64,000 nucleotides of DNA from Flammeovirgaceae bacterium UBA7330 (GCA_002471275.1 DKPQ01000019.1:124001-188000); one strand, 5' to 3'; shown: positions 17,133-26,130, numbered from the stretch's first letter. Program-made: numbers and translations. Notes: generated by a model not told the origin, from the letters alone.

Positions 17133-19187
17133 ATGAAAAAAGGTATCTATTCTCTCTTTCTGCTTCTTATTTTTATTTCATTTCTGAGCTGCCAGAAACC
17201 TCAGGAAATCGGCGATTTTGTTATTCTTCCATCACCACAACAATTAGATATACAGGGTGTTAGTGATATTCAGCCGACTGAATACTTCAGTTGCTATCTG
17301 GCGGCAGATACAGACTTCCCAATCATTCAGGAGCTAAGATATCTGGTTCCTGCAGAAAGCCAGGCAGAAGCTCAGATCATCCTTTCGATTGATCATTCAA
17401 TTGATACACCCGAAGAGGGGTATGAACTGAATATAAGCTCCAATCAGGTAGTGATCACAGGCAAAGATCAGGCTGGTTTGCTATATGGTGTGATGACCTG
17501 GGAGCAATTGATGATAGATGCTCAGGATCAGCAAGTGAATTTACCACAGTGTTATATCAAAGATTATCCTTTGCTGGCTTATCGCGCGATACACCTGGAT
17601 GTAAAACATCACCTCGAAAAGAAACAGTACTATTTCCAGATGATGGACAGGTTGGCAAAATATAAGATCAATGCCGTCATTCTGGAGTTGGAAGACAAAT
17701 TGAAATATGAAAGTCAGCCGTTGGTTGGATCAGCAGATGCCTGGACAGGTGCTGAATGGAAAGCGTTGAGTGAATATGCTATGGAACGTAACATAGAGAT
17801 CAGTCCACTGGTACAGGGATTGGGCCATGCATCGTTTATATTAAAGCATGATGAATACAAGCACCTGAGAGATGATTCGGAGAGTGATTGGGCGTTCAAT
17901 CCCTTAGATCCAGAAACCTATAAAGTGCAATTTGATCTGTATGAAGAGGCATTGGCGGCTACACCGTATGGAAAGTATTTGCATATAGGAGGTGACGAAG
18001 TACATACTACGGGTAGGGGCAGCGGAAAAACACCGCTTGAATTGCAATTGATCTGGCTCAACAAAGTATGTAAATATGCTGAAGAGCAGGGTAGGACTCC
18101 CATCTTTTGGGATGACATGCCTTTGAAGTTTGCAGAGGTCTATCGGCCTATGTTTGATACTGAAATATCCAATGAAGAGGTAGATCAGATCTGGGCAAAG
18201 AACGAATCTAAGCTCTTACAATTCATTGATCAGTTTCCGAAAAACTGTGTTTACATGCGGTGGAATTACCAATCTCCTGATACTTATGGCAATCTGAAGG
18301 CCATGGAGTGGTTTACCTCCAAAGGGTTTCAGGTGATGGGAGCCACGGCCGGACAGACGCGCTGGGTGTTGATGCCTCAAAATCAAAGCAATATGGGCAA
18401 TATTCGTTCATTCGCTCTATCATCGATTGACAAAGGGCTGAATGGCTTATTGCTTACCCTATGGGATGATGACTCGCCACATTTCGAATTATACTCCAGA
18501 GGTATCCTGGCATTTGCAGAATATAGCTGGGCAGGTGATCAAAGAACCCTGGCTGAGACCAATGAAGCTTTTATGCATCGGTTCTTCGGGTATAAGGTAG
18601 AAGAGTTGGCTTTTATTGATGCGCTTGAAGAGCCTGTTGGAAAATGGAAGAATCTGCTGGTGGATAAGGGTAGCAGAAATGACGTGGTAAAGAATAGCCA
18701 GGCAGTGATAGGTCTACCGGATCCTGGGAATAAAGGTTCATGGTCAGAGAAAAATGCAGATCGGTTAACCACTGCAAGAGCGTTGCTACAAGCATGTGAT
18801 TCTGTGGATCAAATGATTTATCAGGCAAAGGTTAATGCCACAAGAAACAGATATACCCTGGAAGTGTACCAGCAGGTAAGTGAACTGATCAAGTATTCAG
18901 CTCAAATGTTACTCACACTGGAGGAATTTGATCAGCCATCAGAGTTGACGGATCAGTCTGAAAAGCTGAAAGCACTTGGAAGTCTTCAGACAAGGTTTGA
19001 TGAAGTAAGAACGAAATTTGAAAGCATTTATGGACAAACCAGGGTCCTTACTAAACCTGATAATTATATTCTGGACCAGGACCATCATAGACATAGTGCG
19101 AACCAAACCCAGTCGTTTGACTGGCAGTTTACCGCTGAATTAGCGATATTGGATCAGATAAGCGAATTGATTGAGCAAAACCAATAA
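17133..19187 (+). CDS. GH20-type beta-N-acetylhexosaminidase lipoprotein
   Basis: A 684-residue lipoprotein from the ATG at 17133; an ATG 18 codons upstream would put a non-signal leader in front. The signal ends FLSC (lipobox Cys). A GH20b-like N-terminal domain is followed by a TIM barrel from ~140 (YRAIHLDVKHHLEKKQYYFQ) with the catalytic Asp-Glu pair in HIGGDEV (D288, E289), then a long helical C-terminus. GH20 enzymes remove terminal GlcNAc or GalNAc by substrate-assisted catalysis. The sulfatase gene follows after 3 bp, so the target is probably a sulfated amino-sugar glycan. Confidence 0.88.
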   Translation: MKKGIYSLFLLLIFISFLSCQKPQEIGDFVILPSPQQLDIQGVSDIQPTEYFSCYLAADTDFPIIQELRYLVPAESQAEAQIILSIDHSIDTPEEGYELNISSNQVVITGKDQAGLLYGVMTWEQLMIDAQDQQVNLPQCYIKDYPLLAYRAIHLDVKHHLEKKQYYFQMMDRLAKYKINAVILELEDKLKYESQPLVGSADAWTGAEWKALSEYAMERNIEISPLVQGLGHASFILKHDEYKHLRDDSESDWAFNPLDPETYKVQFDLYEEALAATPYGKYLHIGGDEVHTTGRGSGKTPLELQLIWLNKVCKYAEEQGRTPIFWDDMPLKFAEVYRPMFDTEISNEEVDQIWAKNESKLLQFIDQFPKNCVYMRWNYQSPDTYGNLKAMEWFTSKGFQVMGATAGQTRWVLMPQNQSNMGNIRSFALSSIDKGLNGLLLTLWDDDSPHFELYSRGILAFAEYSWAGDQRTLAETNEAFMHRFFGYKVEELAFIDALEEPVGKWKNLLVDKGSRNDVVKNSQAVIGLPDPGNKGSWSEKNADRLTTARALLQACDSVDQMIYQAKVNATRNRYTLEVYQQVSELIKYSAQMLLTLEEFDQPSELTDQSEKLKALGSLQTRFDEVRTKFESIYGQTRVLTKPDNYILDQDHHRHSANQTQSFDWQFTAELAILDQISELIEQNQ

Positions 19188-19190
19188 CCT

Positions 19191-20720
19191 ATGATGAAGT
19201 CAAAACTCCAATTAGCCGTCATCCTGTTGATCATAGGGGCAGGATGTTCATCACCAGAAACTTCTGATCAACCGAACGTTATCTTTATTCTGGCCGACGA
19301 TCTGGGTTATGCTGAGCTGGGTAGCTATGGTCAGGAGCTCATTGAGACCCCAAACCTTGATACACTGGCTGCTCACGGCATGCGGTTTACCCAGTTTTAT
19401 GCAGGTGCACCTGTGTGTGCACCCTCCCGGTGTACCTTATTGACAGGACAACATCCGGGGCACGCCTATATCCGTGGCAATGACGAGATGGCTGAGAAGG
19501 GTGATGTATGGAATTTTGAGAAAGCAAATGCAGACCCTCATCTCGAAGGTCAACGACCTTTACCCGATAGTTTGGAAACCATAGGTGATATGCTCCAAAA
19601 AGTGGGATATAAAACAGGTATCGTTGGCAAGTGGGGGTTAGGTGGGCCCACATCGAATAGTATTCCTACTACAAAGGGATTTGACTTCTTTTACGGGTAC
19701 AACTGTCAGCGTCAGGCGCATCAATTGTATCCTATGCATCTATGGAAAAATACTGAGAAGGTGATGCTCAACAATGAGCTTGTTCCTCCGCATACCAAAT
19801 TGGACAGTGGTGCGGATCTCTATGATCAGCAAAGCTACAAAGCTTATTTTCAACAAGATTACGCACCTGCTTTGATGCAAAAGGAGGCTTTGAATTTTAT
19901 TGATCAAAACAAAAGCGAACCCTTCTTTCTGTACTACGCTACGCCTTTGACGCACGTACCCTTGCAGGTACCCCAGAAGTACATCGATTATTATGTAGGA
20001 AAGTTCGGTGACGAAAAACCATACGCAGGTAATGCAGGGTATTTCCCAACAAGATATCCTCGTGCCACTTATGCGGCCATGGTAACATACCTGGATGAGC
20101 AGGTAGGGGAGTTGGTGAAGAAGCTAAAGGATCTGGGGATCTATGAAAATACGCTGATCATATTTACCAGTGACAACGGACCTTCCTATGCAGGCGGGAC
20201 AGATTCACCCTATTTTGACAGTGCCAAACCTTTTAAGAGTGAACGGGGATGGTCTAAAGGCTTTGTCCATGAGGGAGGGATCAGGGTCCCGATGATTGCT
20301 ACCTGGGAAGGGAAGATCCTGCCCGGTACAACCAGTGATCTTATGGTTGCTTTTTGGGATGTGATGCCTACTCTGGCAGAACTTACCGGTACAGATGTGC
20401 CTCATAGCACGGACGGCATTAGTTTTCTTCCCGAGTTGCTTGGTGACCAGAATCAATCAACTCATGCATTTCTTTATTGGGAGTTTCCTGCCGCAGGAGG
20501 TCAGCAGGCTGTAAGAATGGGTAAATGGAAAGGTATCAGGAAAAACCTAAAACAAAGAGAAACTAACCTGCTGTTATTTGATCTGGAAAGTGATCCTCAG
20601 GAACAAAATGATGTCTCTGGCCAATATCCCGATGTGGTGACAAAGATTCTCGAAATCATGCAAAATGAACATGAGACACCGGCTGTGAGCAAGTTTTTGA
20701 TTCCAGTGCTGGAGGAGTAG
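19191..20720 (+). CDS. sulfatase lipoprotein (S1 family)
   Basis: A 509-residue lipoprotein (lipobox Cys 19 in GAGC). The N-terminal sulfatase core NVIFILADDLGYAELGSYG supplies the metal-binding Asp pair, and CAPSR at residues 76-80 is the formylglycine motif, whose Cys must be oxidised by an anaerobic or aerobic maturase not present in this window. Later conserved pieces are TGIVGKWGLGG and IFTSDNGPS. It is of arylsulfatase A type. It lies 3 bp after the GH20 gene; the pair probably desulfates and then trims a sulfated hexosamine glycan. The exact sulfatase subfamily cannot be told by eye. Confidence 0.94.
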   Translation: MMKSKLQLAVILLIIGAGCSSPETSDQPNVIFILADDLGYAELGSYGQELIETPNLDTLAAHGMRFTQFYAGAPVCAPSRCTLLTGQHPGHAYIRGNDEMAEKGDVWNFEKANADPHLEGQRPLPDSLETIGDMLQKVGYKTGIVGKWGLGGPTSNSIPTTKGFDFFYGYNCQRQAHQLYPMHLWKNTEKVMLNNELVPPHTKLDSGADLYDQQSYKAYFQQDYAPALMQKEALNFIDQNKSEPFFLYYATPLTHVPLQVPQKYIDYYVGKFGDEKPYAGNAGYFPTRYPRATYAAMVTYLDEQVGELVKKLKDLGIYENTLIIFTSDNGPSYAGGTDSPYFDSAKPFKSERGWSKGFVHEGGIRVPMIATWEGKILPGTTSDLMVAFWDVMPTLAELTGTDVPHSTDGISFLPELLGDQNQSTHAFLYWEFPAAGGQQAVRMGKWKGIRKNLKQRETNLLLFDLESDPQEQNDVSGQYPDVVTKILEIMQNEHETPAVSKFLIPVLEE

Positions 20721-21758
20721 CTACATCAATACCCCATTTTTAGCATCAATAGCGGACGGGATATCTGTCTCGCCGAGCATCTCTTTAAGGTCGATCTCGA
20801 TAGTCCTACACAGAGAAAGCATGGGTATGTCATTTGGTAATCCTTCAAAGGGATTTTCAGAATAATCACCCACTAGTTCCATCACGACATAGACCCATGA
20901 AACGATCATGGTAAATGGTATGGAAAACCAGACTCCCCAGTCACCCAGCTTTGCAAACTCAGAGACCATACCTAAGGGAAGTAGGAAGATGAATAATCCA
21001 ACGAATACAATACTCATATTCCCGTATTGACGGGGAAAGGGAAATTTTTTGATCCGTTCACATTTTCCCTGATGATCATAAAATTCTCTTAATATAGCCT
21101 GTAATTCTACATGCCTATAGGTATCGATCAGTCCTTTGTTGCTGAGCTCCTTCAGGTCCTCAGATTGTCTGTCTATAATTTGCGTTGCCGTATTTTTATA
21201 CCTTGCCACCTCCTCTGACTCCTTCTTTGGTAAAAAATTAACCAGTTCGGTCCCCGACTCATGTTCATTGACCAACCCAATCCCTTTCTGTGATCTGTTT
21301 CTTCGTCCGAAAATACCTACCAGACCTCCCTGACTGGCATGTTCCCAGGGTGCAACTTCCAGGAGTTGACTTCTCAATGCGTAGATCCATGCGATATGCC
21401 TGTGAATTAATCTTTTTTTGATCCCGTATAATTCCTGATCACTGACAGGATTTTTGGCGTACTGATCAGTCACAAATCCTTTGACGGAGCTTCCCCATGA
21501 CCTGCTGGAATTGATGATTGATCCCCAGATTTTTCTGGCTTCCCAAAGTCGATCATATGAACTGTTATTTTTGAAACCCAAATAAAACGCTAAAGCTGTA
21601 CCTATCAGAGAGATAGGAAGCCAGGGAACAGCCAACCAATGAAAGTCAGTAAACTCAAATACCAGGACGGGTAGTGCACTCCAGGGGGTAATCCATACGA
21701 AGTGATGACCGGAAAAATTGATGATTCGTCTTAATGTAATATTTTTTTCGGTGATCAT
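20721..21758 (-). CDS. bestrophin-family ion channel
   Basis: A 345-residue membrane protein of the bestrophin/YneE (UPF0187) family. It shows the conserved N-terminal LRRIINFSGHHFVWITPWSALPV, the motif GFKNNSSYDRLWEARKIWGSIINSSRSWG, two further hydrophobic segments (FVGLFIFLLPLGMV, FTMIVSWVYVVMELVGDYSENPFEG) and the family's GLPNDIPMLSLCRTIEIDL end. Bacterial homologues form pentameric anion- or cation-conducting channels. Its stop abuts the sulfatase stop, and it diverges from the two-component genes. Confidence 0.93.
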   Translation of the reverse strand: MITEKNITLRRIINFSGHHFVWITPWSALPVLVFEFTDFHWLAVPWLPISLIGTALAFYLGFKNNSSYDRLWEARKIWGSIINSSRSWGSSVKGFVTDQYAKNPVSDQELYGIKKRLIHRHIAWIYALRSQLLEVAPWEHASQGGLVGIFGRRNRSQKGIGLVNEHESGTELVNFLPKKESEEVARYKNTATQIIDRQSEDLKELSNKGLIDTYRHVELQAILREFYDHQGKCERIKKFPFPRQYGNMSIVFVGLFIFLLPLGMVSEFAKLGDWGVWFSIPFTMIVSWVYVVMELVGDYSENPFEGLPNDIPMLSLCRTIEIDLKEMLGETDIPSAIDAKNGVLM

Positions 21759-21853
21759 AGTGGTTAGGTTATGCTAGATTTTCTTTTGGGATAATCATCT
21801 ATTATTTATTGAGCAATTTAAGTAATTGAGCTTTGGACACAGACGAAGAAAAC

Positions 21854-21871
21854 TTCTAATCTCATTCTAAT
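21854..21871 (+). promoter_or_regulatory. tandem 11-bp-spaced TTCTAAT repeats before the OmpR gene
   Basis: TTCTAAT occurs at 21854-21860 and again at 21865-21871, exactly 11 bp apart, the usual spacing for an OmpR/PhoB-type response-regulator dimer. A weak -7-like TTGATTTG at 21892-21899 follows. The ATG is at 21919. This suggests positive autoregulation. Confidence 0.55.
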
Positions 21872-21918
21872 TCCGTTTATGCCATTTATGATTGATTTGG
21901 AGTTATTTTTAATTCCAT

Positions 21919-22608
21919 ATGCACATTCTATTGATTGAAGATGACCCACGTGTATGCTCTTTTGTTAATAAAGGTCTTATGGAGAATGGATTTGATGTCA
22001 CAGTCGCCATGAATGGACAGCAGGGAATTGAGTGGAGTAACCAATCAAAGTTTGAATTGATTATCCTGGATATTATGCTTCCTGATATCAATGGACTGGA
22101 TGTGTGCACTGAGATAAGAAAAATGAACAAAATGATTCCCATTCTATTTTTAACAGCATTAGGTAGTGCGGAAAATGTTGTTTTAGGATTAGAGACTGGC
22201 GCGGATGATTATTTGACAAAGCCATTCAAATTCATAGAATTAATGGCAAGAATCAAGTCTTTGTTGAGAAGAACAGAACAGCGGGGCATCTCACACGTTG
22301 ACCAACATACTTACAAATTCGATAAGCTGATTTTAAATGACCATACAAAGAAGGTTACCTTGGATGGAAATCAGATCTCACTAACTTCCACTGAATACAG
22401 GCTGTTATTTATGTTTATTAAGAACCAATCAAGAGTACTTACAAGAACTGAAATCCTGGATGAAGTATGGGGTATCACCTTTGATCTTGGGACCAATGTA
22501 GTGGATGTCTATGTAAACTATCTCAGGAAAAAGTTGGAAAGAAATGGTCATCGCAGAATTATACATACTGTGATTGGTATGGGTTATGTTTTAAGGGATG
22601 AAATTTGA
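21919..22608 (+). CDS. OmpR-family response regulator
   Basis: A 229-residue regulator. The receiver domain occupies residues 1-115, with acidic pocket E7 D8 D9, phosphoacceptor D51 (IILDIMLP) and the conserved Lys in LTKPF. The C-terminal winged helix (~130-227) ends in VNYLRKKLERNGHRRIIHTVIGMGYVL, as in CusR/RprY relatives. The histidine kinase start overlaps its stop, so the pair is co-translated. Phased TTCTAAT repeats upstream and related TAAT arrays before three nearby transcripts suggest that it controls itself and its neighbours. The signal is unknown. Confidence 0.95.
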   Translation: MHILLIEDDPRVCSFVNKGLMENGFDVTVAMNGQQGIEWSNQSKFELIILDIMLPDINGLDVCTEIRKMNKMIPILFLTALGSAENVVLGLETGADDYLTKPFKFIELMARIKSLLRRTEQRGISHVDQHTYKFDKLILNDHTKKVTLDGNQISLTSTEYRLLFMFIKNQSRVLTRTEILDEVWGITFDLGTNVVDVYVNYLRKKLERNGHRRIIHTVIGMGYVLRDEI

Positions 22609-23984
22609 AAATACATAATAGAATCATATATGCTCTGATTGGTATCTTCTTGATTTATACCTTACTCTTCAGTGGTTTTATATACTACTCAATTTCAAAT
22701 TACTCTTTTACTGATTTTTATAAGAGACTTGAGATTAGGGCAATAACTGCTGCTAAGATTACACTTGAGAAACCTAAGGATGTTAGTGTTATCAGAGAAC
22801 TCCGAAAGGATTACCTCGAAAAGCTTCCTTATCAAAATGAGTACTTTATTGAACTCGAGAATGGACAACCAAAATACTGGGATTCTATTCCTCAACAAAT
22901 AAATAAAACACTAATTACCAATGTGATTGAAGAAGGAGCTGCCAGCTATAACAACCACAATATATTTTATTCAGGAATCAGATATAAATCATCCAACAAC
23001 AGGGAATATATTGTAATCATCTCAGCCGAAAATTATTTTGTCTCTCATCACGTGGCTTACTTGCGTAATCTATTATTAACGTCCATTGCATATACACTTA
23101 TCCTGGTAGTTTTGATATCCTTAATGTTTTCCAGAACATTGATACAGCCCATCAATAATATTATCAGAGAGGTTAAAAAAATAAGTTCTGAAAACCTTCA
23201 TCTAAGACTTAAAGTTCCTGATCAAAATGATGCTCTCAGCCGGTTGGCCCGGACATTTAATGATATGCTTGACCGCTTAGAAACATCTTTTGAAACACAG
23301 AAAAACTTCATTAGCAATGCATCACATGAGCTCAATACGCCACTAACTTCTATTATAGGCGAAGCAGATCTGGCCTTAACCCGGAAGCGTACCCCTGAAG
23401 AATATGTTGAAGCGCTGAAGGTGATATTAGGTGAAGCTGATAAGCTGGAACAAAAAACAAAAGCCTTACTTTTTCTTGCACAGACAGGGTATGATGGCAA
23501 AAAGTTTGCTAATGAAGTTGTTAGAACAGATCAACTGATTCTGGATGCAAAAGAAACTACAGAAAGTATTAACAATAAAGTTAATATATCACTTGATTTC
23601 AGTTTGCTTCCGGAGATGCCTGAGAAACTAAAAATAAGAGGTAATAAACAGTTACTTCAGTTAGCACTATGCAACATCATTGTTAATGCTGATAAATATT
23701 CAAATGGTAGACCGGTCTATATTACTTTGGGTTCAGATGATGAACATGTAATCATTGTAATAGAGGATAATGGAATCGGAATTCCTTCCAATGAGATACA
23801 ATACATTTATGATCCATTTTTTAGAGCCTCTAATACTAAAAAATATGTTGGGTATGGAATAGGGTTGCCATTGACAAGAAATATTATAAAAATACACAAT
23901 GGCACGCTGCAAGTCGATTCAATAGAGGACTCTGGAACAATAGTGAAAATATACTTACCAATCGCAAAAAACCCATATCAATAA
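22605..23984 (+). CDS. sensor histidine kinase, partner of the OmpR regulator
   Basis: A 459-residue inner-membrane kinase with a TTG start that overlaps the regulator stop by 4 bp; no ATG is available before the first helix. TM1 is at ~8-30 and TM2 at ~158-176; between them is a ~125-residue periplasmic sensor without a recognised fold. HAMP (~177-230), HisKA with H241 (SHELNTPLTSI), and HATPase with N box (NIIVNADKYSNG), G1 (VIEDNGIGIPSNE) and G2 (GYGIGLPLTR) follow. It phosphorylates the OmpR-type regulator. Confidence 0.95.
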   Translation: MKIHNRIIYALIGIFLIYTLLFSGFIYYSISNYSFTDFYKRLEIRAITAAKITLEKPKDVSVIRELRKDYLEKLPYQNEYFIELENGQPKYWDSIPQQINKTLITNVIEEGAASYNNHNIFYSGIRYKSSNNREYIVIISAENYFVSHHVAYLRNLLLTSIAYTLILVVLISLMFSRTLIQPINNIIREVKKISSENLHLRLKVPDQNDALSRLARTFNDMLDRLETSFETQKNFISNASHELNTPLTSIIGEADLALTRKRTPEEYVEALKVILGEADKLEQKTKALLFLAQTGYDGKKFANEVVRTDQLILDAKETTESINNKVNISLDFSLLPEMPEKLKIRGNKQLLQLALCNIIVNADKYSNGRPVYITLGSDDEHVIIVIEDNGIGIPSNEIQYIYDPFFRASNTKKYVGYGIGLPLTRNIIKIHNGTLQVDSIEDSGTIVKIYLPIAKNPYQ

Positions 23985-23997
23985 AATTTTAAGGAAA

Positions 23998-24046
23998 TTC
24001 TAATTCGATTAATCTCTTTTTAATATGGTTTTAATTCATCTGTAAT
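23998..24046 (+). promoter_or_regulatory. helically phased TAAT array upstream of the 24093 operon
   Basis: TAAT cores start at 24001, 24010, 24021, 24032 and 24043; the last four are exactly 11 bp apart, and the first lies in TTCTAAT, identical to the sites before the OmpR gene. A -7-like CATTTTTG (24058-24065) follows. It is probably a multi-site binding array for the adjacent response regulator. Confidence 0.5.
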
Positions 24047-24092
24047 TTGGTCAGGGGCATTTTTGACTCTTCACTTTAACTAGTAAGAATCA

Positions 24093-24599
24093 ATGAGCAA
24101 GACCATATTATTACCCTCGGATTTTTCAATTCAGTCACTTAATTTATTGATTACGGTGCTGAAAGACCGGGAGGGCGAAAAATTCCACATAATCCTGGGC
24201 CAAGGATTCAGATTATCTAGTTCTATAATAGAATTATTATTCTTTTCTCGAAGTAAGATGATCAATTCCTTAACGTCCACAGAGTTCAGAGAAGCTCTCC
24301 AAATCGTGAAAAGCAAATATGAGTCTCAGATTCTTGATTTAAGAATCGAGCCTTTCTATGGGGTCACTCAGAGTGCTTTTGATATTTATGCTCAAAGCAA
24401 TAACATAGAAGAAGTGTTTGTATTTGATGGATACAAGCCTCACTTTAACCATGTCGACTGTTTTGACATATCTCCATTTCTCACGAAAGCGAAGGTTCAG
24501 ATAAACCGAATAACCGTCAACACATTAAAGTTGGAAAGAAAAGGGAGAGAGACTTTCACTGATCTTTCTTTCTCTAAACTTTCAAGGTACAATCAGTGA
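24093..24599 (+). CDS. universal-stress-protein-like protein
   Basis: A 168-residue cytoplasmic protein. The start MSKTILLPSDFSIQSLNLLITVLK resembles the first strand and helix of UspA/HUP-fold proteins, where ILLPSDFS is the usual opening in Bacteroidota. The ATP-binding G-x2-G-x9-G(S/T) motif of the C-terminal half is not evident, so it would be a non-ATP or divergent Usp. It lies 108 bp after the kinase, behind a phased TAAT array, and 1 bp ahead of the next gene. Regulation by the neighbouring two-component system is an inference. Confidence 0.7.
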   Translation: MSKTILLPSDFSIQSLNLLITVLKDREGEKFHIILGQGFRLSSSIIELLFFSRSKMINSLTSTEFREALQIVKSKYESQILDLRIEPFYGVTQSAFDIYAQSNNIEEVFVFDGYKPHFNHVDCFDISPFLTKAKVQINRITVNTLKLERKGRETFTDLSFSKLSRYNQ

Positions 24600-24600
24600 A

Positions 24601-25095
24601 ATGCGTATCTCACTAATCGTTTTTGGAATATTCATTTTGTGCCTGATTATTTATCAAGCATTGAAGTTTCATGGAAACGATCCTGAAAAATTATTGATTG
24701 GTAATTGGCAGGAAGTCTCAAGGTCCTATGCAAAAATCGATGATCCAAAAAAATCATTGATAGGCTGGCTTGATGTGATCGAGGGTAAAATAAATGATGA
24801 GGCCAACAAAAACATCATTGTTCATGATACAGAGACATGGCGGATAAGCTCAAAGGGCCAATTAGCATTGGAAAAAGAATCCGGGCATGAGCATCTGGCA
24901 TGGAAGCTCAAAGGTAGAGGCCACATACTCGAACTGGCTTATAATAACAGCTTATCCGAATACTATAGTATTCAGGAAATAAGCGATGATAAAATGGTCC
25001 TGTACTATAATACTGACCTACAGGTTAGGGGGATTGTTAAGATGGTTTTTGAGAAAATTAAAGGAGAGGAGCATGCTCAGAAAGGTAAACAATAG
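24601..25095 (+). CDS. membrane-anchored lipocalin-like protein
   Basis: A 164-residue protein with an N-terminal anchor or signal (MRISLIVFGIFILCLIIYQA). The mature part starts LLIGNWQEVSRSY and continues with alternating strands (DTETWRISSKGQLALE, HILELAYNNSLSEYYSIQEISDDKMVLYY), which resembles the lipocalin-like/DUF4923 layout of small Bacteroidota envelope proteins. It lies between the Usp-like and DUF1275 genes and overlaps the latter by 23 bp. No specific ligand can be suggested. Confidence 0.7.
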   Translation: MRISLIVFGIFILCLIIYQALKFHGNDPEKLLIGNWQEVSRSYAKIDDPKKSLIGWLDVIEGKINDEANKNIIVHDTETWRISSKGQLALEKESGHEHLAWKLKGRGHILELAYNNSLSEYYSIQEISDDKMVLYYNTDLQVRGIVKMVFEKIKGEEHAQKGKQ

Positions 25096-25861
25096 AAGAA
25101 CACTGTCTGACAATTTGAAACTAGGCATACTTACTGCGTGTGCTGCCGGAATGGTCAATGTCACATCTGTGATTGTTTTCTTTTCATTTACTTCTAATGT
25201 AACCGGACACTACGCCATTCTGGCCCAGGAAGTTTCAAAAGGTAACTGGTATCAGGCTGGGGTGGTATTTTTATGGATCTTTCTGTTCTTCTTTGGCAAT
25301 TTCATGTCTAACCTGATGATTATCAATTTTAGTGGCAACAGAAAGTATTTGGGCCATGCATTACCCATTATAGTGGAAATCATTTGCCTGTCGTATACTG
25401 GTCTTTACCTGGAATTTGCTTATGCAGAGACTTTGAAAGAAACGGAATTACTTGTGGCTATTCTATTATTTGCAATGGGATTACAAAATGGTTTAACAGC
25501 CAGTATTTCAAACTATTCCGTTAAGACAACACATCTAACAGGGTTAACTACGGATTTGGGAATTATATTTTCATTATTTACCAGGAAGGAATATAGAGCA
25601 GATAAAATGCTAAAAAATAAAGCTGGTTTGCTTCTGGCGATTATGTTTTCTTATATGATTGGAGGGGTCTTTGCAGGATCAGTATTTTTAATGGTTAATA
25701 ATTATGTGTTCTTTTTTGTCTGTTCTGTTCTGTCAGTTGTGATCCTTTATGATTACTCCGTAAGTCGAATTCAGGCAAAGCGTCTATTAAAATATTCTCT
25801 GAAATTAAAATTCAGAGATACAGATAAAATAGAAAGTCTTCAACGCAAACGGAGTGCATGA
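25073..25861 (+). CDS. DUF1275 (YoaK-like) membrane protein
   Basis: A 262-residue protein from the ATG at 25073, chosen because GGAGAGGAG lies just upstream; a longer reading frame reaches back to 24986 but lies wholly in the previous gene. The DUF1275 pattern is visible: an N-terminal ACAAGMVNVTSVIVFFSFTSNVTGHY, about six membrane segments and FAMGLQNGLTASISNYSVKTTHLTG in the middle. The family has no proven function; some members respond to stress. It is the last gene of the 24093 operon and converges with a 56-residue gene. Confidence 0.88.
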   Translation: MLRKVNNRRTLSDNLKLGILTACAAGMVNVTSVIVFFSFTSNVTGHYAILAQEVSKGNWYQAGVVFLWIFLFFFGNFMSNLMIINFSGNRKYLGHALPIIVEIICLSYTGLYLEFAYAETLKETELLVAILLFAMGLQNGLTASISNYSVKTTHLTGLTTDLGIIFSLFTRKEYRADKMLKNKAGLLLAIMFSYMIGGVFAGSVFLMVNNYVFFFVCSVLSVVILYDYSVSRIQAKRLLKYSLKLKFRDTDKIESLQRKRSA

Positions 25862-25879
25862 TCGCTCATAACAGGATTA

Positions 25880-26050
25880 TTACCTTAAGTCATTACTTAG
25901 TTTTAGCTTTTTTGCCCAGGCTATTAATTCATCCTTTTCTGGTTCATTAAGTACTCGTAACGCTTTTCCAAATTCTTTTCTGAATAATCTGGAATCAAAA
26001 CTTACTTTTATCAATATTGCTTTGGTGTATTCTAAAAAAGACTGATTCAT
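25880..26050 (-). CDS. 56-residue conserved-type cytoplasmic protein
   Basis: A short gene encoding 56 residues beginning MNQSFLEYTKAILIKVSFD and continuing with RLFRKEFGKALRVLNEPEKD. The pattern of hydrophobic helix, KVSFDxxLFxKE, KAL and a final xLxxWxK matches a small protein type that I recall from many Bacteroidota genomes. A phased TAAT pair lies 60-73 nt upstream of the start, overlapping the end of the DoxX-like gene. Function unknown. Confidence 0.7.
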   Translation of the reverse strand: MNQSFLEYTKAILIKVSFDSRLFRKEFGKALRVLNEPEKDELIAWAKKLKLSNDLR

Positions 26051-26102
26051 TTCAATATTACTTTTATATTATTGAACGAATTGCGAATAAGAATTTGCTT
26101 AG

Positions 26103-26130
26103 AATAAGATTAAGACAGTATTAGATTTTC
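26103..26130 (-). promoter_or_regulatory. TAAT-type regulatory repeat, copy 1 (before the 56-aa gene)
   Basis: This 28-bp block matches 26621-26648 at 24 of 28 positions. Read on the minus strand it contains CTAAT and TTAAT with cores 11 bp apart, and a third, degenerate TTCTAAG follows in phase just beyond the block. It lies 53-80 nt before the 56-residue gene and overlaps the 3' end of the DoxX-like gene. Confidence 0.5.

Noticed and set aside
24986..25072. N-terminal extension of the DUF1275 protein
   Set aside because: It lies wholly in the lipocalin-like gene; the ATG at 25073 has a better ribosome site and gives the family's length.
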